Source: Cohnella sp. AR92 (lineage in GTDB: Bacteria; Bacillota; Bacilli; Paenibacillales; Paenibacillaceae). Taken from it: 64,000 bases of DNA. Under the pieces are notes generated by a model, which did not search any database, was not told the origin of the DNA, and was given only the letters and a program-made list of their open reading frames with translations. Below, piece by piece: positions 61,044 to 64,000 of the stretch (within the stretch, counting starts at the first letter, position 1; the number at the start of each line of letters is the position of its first letter). The stretch covers positions 186,001 through 250,000 of the forward strand of contig NZ_RZJR01000011.1 of the NCBI RefSeq assembly GCF_003990975.1. The letters are read 5' to 3'. Position numbers and translations under genes: made by a program.

Positions 61044-63236
61044 GTGTCCATTCAATATGATCAGAGCACGCGAACGTACCACCTTCAGTCCCGCAATGTC
61101 AGCTATGTGATGCAAGTCGTCAAAGACGGCTACCTGGCTCACCTGTACTGGGGACGGAAAATCCGAGGGACGGCGATTCCCGACATGATGCCGAAGTCGT
61201 ACCGTCCTTCCTTCAACCCGAACCCGTTCCCGGAGGACGAGACGTTCTCTCTCGATACGCTGCCACAGGAGTACCCGGGCTACGGCACGAGCGACTTCCG
61301 TTCCCCGGCCTATCAGGTTCGTCTCGCGAACGGAACGTCGGTTACCGAGTTCAAGGTCGTCAGCCATCGCATCGTTGCGGGCAAGCCCGCACTCGAAGGG
61401 CTTCCTTCGGTTTATGCCGAGTCGGAGCAGGAGGCGGAGACGCTGGAGGTCGTTCTGGAGGATGAGGCGGCCAAGCTGCGCTTAATCGCCGGCTATACCG
61501 TATTCCGGGACAGCGACGCTATCGCGCGGAACGTCCGCATCGAGAACTTCGGAGAGGCTACGGTGCGCGTTCAGCGCCTGCTTAGCGCAAGCGTGGACCT
61601 GCCGCATGCCAATTACGAGGCCGTTCACCTGTGGGGAACCTGGGCGCGCGAGCGTCATGTGGCGCGCCGCGCCCTGATGCCCGGCGTGCAGGCGATCGAG
61701 AGCCGACGCGGTTCCAGCAGCCATATGCACAACCCGTTCTATGCGCTCGTAACGCCAAGCACGACCGAAGACAGCGGCGAGGTGTACGCGATGAACCTCG
61801 TGTACAGCGGGAACTTCCTGGCTCAAGCGGAAGTGGATCAATTCAGCTCGACCCGCCTGTCGATCGGACTCAATCCGTTCGATTTCGAGTGGCAGCTCGG
61901 CGGCGGGGAATCGTTCCAATCGCCGGAAGCGATCCTCGTGTTCTCCGGCGAGGGCTTAGGCGCCATGTCGCGCACCTTCCACAAGCTCTATCGCACGCGC
62001 CTCTGCCGCGGAACGTTCCGCGATAAGGAACGTCCGATCCTCATCAATAACTGGGAAGCGACTTACTTCGACTTCGATTCGGAGAAGCTCATGAAGATCG
62101 TCCGCGCGGCGAAGGAGCTGGGCCTGGAGCTGTTCGTGCTCGACGACGGCTGGTTCGGCAAGCGCAACGACGACAAGCGCTCGCTCGGCGACTGGTTCGT
62201 CAACACGGACAAGCTGCCGGAAGGACTCGACGGCTTGGCGGCCCGCGTGAACGCGGAAGGCTTGTCGTTCGGCCTCTGGGTCGAGCCGGAGATGATCTCC
62301 CCGGACAGCGACCTGTACCGCGCCCATCCGGATTGGTGCCTGCACGTGCCGGACCATCGCCGGACTCTCGCGCGGACGCAGCTTATCCTCGATTTCTCGC
62401 GCCAGGACGTGCGCGATTATATCGTCGAGCGTTTGACGGATATTTTCTCCAGCGCGCCTCTGACGTACGTGAAGTGGGACATGAACCGCAACATGACGGA
62501 GATCGGCTCGGCGCAGCTTCCTCCGGAGCGCCAACGCGAGACGGCTCACCGCTACATGCTCGGCCTGTATGAGGTGATGGAGAAGATCACCTCCCGATTC
62601 CCGAACATCCTGTTCGAGAGCTGCTCCGGCGGCGGCGGCCGCTTCGACGCGGGCATGCTCCACTACATGCCGCAGACATGGACGAGCGACGACACGGATG
62701 CGATCGAGCGCCTGAAGATCCAATACGGCACGAGTCTCGTGTATCCGATCAGCTCGATGGGCAGCCACGTATCGGAAGTGCCGAACCACCAGGTTCATCG
62801 CGTCACTTCGCTGACGACCCGCGGGCATGTCGCGATGTCGGGCAACTTCGGCTACGAGCTCGATCTGTCCAAGATGAGCGCCGAAGAGAAGGCGGAAGTC
62901 GCTCGCCAGGTGCAAGAGTACAAGGAGCTTCGCGGCCTCGTTCAGCAAGGCGACTTCTATCGCCTGCTCAGCCCGTTCGAGGGCAACGAGACGGCTTGGC
63001 AGTTCGTCTCCGAGGATCGTTCCGAAGCGTATGCGATCTTCGTCCGTACCTTGGCGGTGCCGAACGAGCCGCTTGCGCGCCTGCGCCTTAAGGGCTTGGA
63101 CCCTGAGAAAAACTACGAGCTGAAGGGAACGGGACGCGTCTACGGCGGCGATGAGCTGATGTACGTGGGCTTGCCGGTTCCGAAGATCGAAGGCGACTTC
63201 GGCAGCCTGGCGTTCTACTTCTCGGAAGCGAAATAA
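61044..63236 (+). CDS. alpha-galactosidase, GH36
   Basis: A 730-residue glycoside hydrolase releasing alpha-galactose from raffinose-type sugars. N-terminal beta-sandwich, then the barrel with LFVLDDGWFGKRNDD, LWVEPEMISPDSDLY and the nucleophile Asp479 (VKWDMNRNM) and acid/base Asp549 (TWTSDDTDAI). GTG 61044 follows AAGAGGTG at good spacing; GTG 61035 overlaps that site. No signal peptide, so cytosolic. No sugar transporter lies beside it in this window. Confidence 0.95.
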   Translation: MSIQYDQSTRTYHLQSRNVSYVMQVVKDGYLAHLYWGRKIRGTAIPDMMPKSYRPSFNPNPFPEDETFSLDTLPQEYPGYGTSDFRSPAYQVRLANGTSVTEFKVVSHRIVAGKPALEGLPSVYAESEQEAETLEVVLEDEAAKLRLIAGYTVFRDSDAIARNVRIENFGEATVRVQRLLSASVDLPHANYEAVHLWGTWARERHVARRALMPGVQAIESRRGSSSHMHNPFYALVTPSTTEDSGEVYAMNLVYSGNFLAQAEVDQFSSTRLSIGLNPFDFEWQLGGGESFQSPEAILVFSGEGLGAMSRTFHKLYRTRLCRGTFRDKERPILINNWEATYFDFDSEKLMKIVRAAKELGLELFVLDDGWFGKRNDDKRSLGDWFVNTDKLPEGLDGLAARVNAEGLSFGLWVEPEMISPDSDLYRAHPDWCLHVPDHRRTLARTQLILDFSRQDVRDYIVERLTDIFSSAPLTYVKWDMNRNMTEIGSAQLPPERQRETAHRYMLGLYEVMEKITSRFPNILFESCSGGGGRFDAGMLHYMPQTWTSDDTDAIERLKIQYGTSLVYPISSMGSHVSEVPNHQVHRVTSLTTRGHVAMSGNFGYELDLSKMSAEEKAEVARQVQEYKELRGLVQQGDFYRLLSPFEGNETAWQFVSEDRSEAYAIFVRTLAVPNEPLARLRLKGLDPEKNYELKGTGRVYGGDELMYVGLPVPKIEGDFGSLAFYFSEAK

Positions 63237-63252
63237 GGTCCTCGTATAAATG

Positions 63253-63292
63253 GAAGAACGGCTGATTGGCTCAGCCGTTCTTTCTTTTTTGG
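63253..63292 (+). terminator. intrinsic terminator after the alpha-galactosidase gene
   Basis: AGAACGGCTGA pairs with TCAGCCGTTCT around a short loop, followed by TTCTTTTTT. Confidence 0.9.
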
Positions 63293-63324
63293 TACAATTA
63301 GAGATATTGGAAAAAGACAGCGAA

Positions 63325-63483
63325 ATGCTATTTATCGTAATTGTCATCATTATCGGATATGCCGGCCTGATCGGCAACCAGTACTCTTCCCTTAAGAGAA
63401 TGGACGGCCTTCAGAAGTCCTTGGACGAGATCAACCAAAGCCTGCGGGAAATAAAGGAAACGAATCGGCGCACGGAAAACTGA
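63325..63483 (+). CDS. 52-residue membrane protein with cytoplasmic coiled coil
   Basis: From ATG 63325: one hydrophobic helix (LFIVIVIIIGYAGLIGN) then a charged amphipathic helix (LQKSLDEINQSLREIKETN). A TACAAT -10 element at 63293 lies just after the preceding terminator, so a start inside that hairpin can be excluded. The ribosome site (GGAAAAAGAC) is weak. Function unknown; the layout resembles small scaffold proteins of the YrzO/YlaF type. Confidence 0.6.
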   Translation: MLFIVIVIIIGYAGLIGNQYSSLKRMDGLQKSLDEINQSLREIKETNRRTEN

Positions 63484-63524
63484 TGGATTCTCGGGCAGAC
63501 AGGCATTGTGCATTTGGCCATCTC

Positions 63525-63814
63525 CTCGGAGGAGATTGGGTGCCATTATTGAACAAAGTTCAATAACTCGGTCTCGGAGAAGAATGATCGGGTGCCGTTA
63601 TTGAACAAAGTTCAATAACTCAACCTCGGAGGAGAATGATTGGGTGCCGTTATTGAACAAAGTTCAATAACTCTGCCTCGGAGGAGAATGATCGGGTGCC
63701 GTTATTGAACAAAGTTCAATAACTCAACCTCGGAGGAGAATGATTGGGTGCCGTTATTGAACAAAGTTCAATAACTCTGCCTCGAAGGAGAATGATCGGG
63801 TGCCGTTATTGAAC
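63525..63814. repeat. tandem array A: 52-bp units with a GTTATTGAAC palindrome
   Basis: Five full and one partial unit. Each has the palindrome GTTATTGAAC-AAA-GTTCAATAAC (first copy ATTATTGAAC), at 63545, 63597, 63649, 63701, 63753 and, cut after the left arm, 63805; the step is always 52 bp. The rest of the unit (CTCGGAGGAGAATGATYGGG) is nearly identical. Units alternate (ATCGGG...CTCAAC versus ATTGGG...CTCTGC), giving a 104-bp higher-order period. Confidence 0.93.
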
Positions 63815-63847
63815 TAGAGAATAAGGAACGCTAAATAGGCTGAGGAT

Positions 63848-64000
63848 GAGAGATAGTCGAAAAAATCGACTAACGGAGCCCGAACTGGGGTTCCTGAAGC
63901 TGAGATAGTCGAAAAAATCGACTAACGGAGCTCGGCCGGGGGTTTGTGAAGCTGAGATAGTCGATAAAATCGACTAACGGAGCCCGACCGGGGGTTCCTA
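63848..64000. repeat. tandem array B: 52-bp units with a TAGTCGA palindrome (runs off the window)
   Basis: At least three units with TAGTCGA-A5-TCGACTA at 63854, 63906 and 63958 (the third has one A to T change in the spacer), followed by ACGGAGC and a G-rich tail. The step is again exactly 52 bp, although the sequence is unrelated to array A. The array continues beyond the window. Confidence 0.9.

Noticed and set aside
63525..63814. Resemblance of the tandem array to a CRISPR array
   Set aside because: The whole 52-bp unit, including the part that would be spacer, is conserved between copies, and no cas gene is present.
1..64000. tRNA or rRNA genes
   Set aside because: No cloverleaf with TTCGANTC plus acceptor pairing and no rRNA-like sequence was recognised by eye; a covariance search would be decisive.

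Overview
The window reads as chromosomal DNA of an endospore-forming, high-GC member of the Paenibacillaceae (Paenibacillus/Cohnella type). Pointers are a ytxC-thrS pair with a threonine T-box, prkA and spoVR, a liaFSR operon, an AbrB-type regulator with a C-terminal CxxC pair, an HtrA protease with an adjacent two-component system, stalk-domain and 3D-domain surface proteins, perfect TnrA/GlnR boxes, strong GGAGG ribosome sites and frequent TTG/GTG starts. These assignments rest on reading the translated sequences; no database search was run.

Layout. 1-12.8 kb: a partial GGDEF protein, ytxC, T-box and thrS, a 3D-domain protein, an ECF-like sigma factor, a soluble chemoreceptor-like protein, an ammonium transporter with a GlnR/TnrA box at about -51, liaFSR and a YugN-like gene. 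13-18.6 kb: htrA, an OmpR-type two-component pair, ispH and a DUF2062 gene. 18.6-19.1 kb: repeat-rich intergenic DNA. 19-28.3 kb: aroF, an LLM oxidoreductase, a GSI-beta-like glnA with a GlnR box and near-consensus promoter, serC, trmL, an abrB-like gene, a tiny membrane protein, a PLP-fold protein without the Schiff-base lysine, and a DUF2161/Rieske gene pair. 28.4-36.9 kb: prkA and spoVR separated by an accessory stretch with an AT-rich orphan gene, rocD, an unusual agr-like quorum-sensing locus and an SDR gene. 37-39.5 kb: a complete IS4-type element, a gene stump cut by it, a group II intron remnant and a DUF2294 gene.

40-48.5 kb is a nine-gene operon. It joins the thiamin-pyrimidine salvage set (YlmB-like deformylase, TenA, ThiZ-ThiX-ThiY transporter) to a Rut-like oxidative set (RutA-like flavin monooxygenase, RidA-family protein, flavin reductase) and a TrzA/MtaD-like amidohydrolase. 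It is preceded by a leader with a strong attenuator hairpin that is not a recognisable TPP riboswitch. An MFS gene follows. Directly behind its terminator sits a group II intron interrupted by an IS110-family element (49.8-54.0 kb).

54-63.5 kb holds small and broken genes beside a 13-C homopolymer, a 5'-nucleotidase, msrAB, a psiE-like gene, a lipoprotein, a stalk-domain propeller protein, an HxlR regulator, a GH36 alpha-galactosidase and a small membrane protein. The last 480 bp contain two different tandem arrays, both with an exact 52-bp period and a short palindrome per unit.

Most noteworthy: (1) the agr-like locus at 32.7-34.4 kb, which has a membrane sensor without a kinase, AgrB, an AgrD with a staphylococcal-looking CLWIM ring, and a LytTR protein without a receiver; (2) the hybrid thiamin-salvage/Rut-like operon and its leader; (3) the paired 52-bp arrays; (4) the IS110-in-group-II-intron nest.
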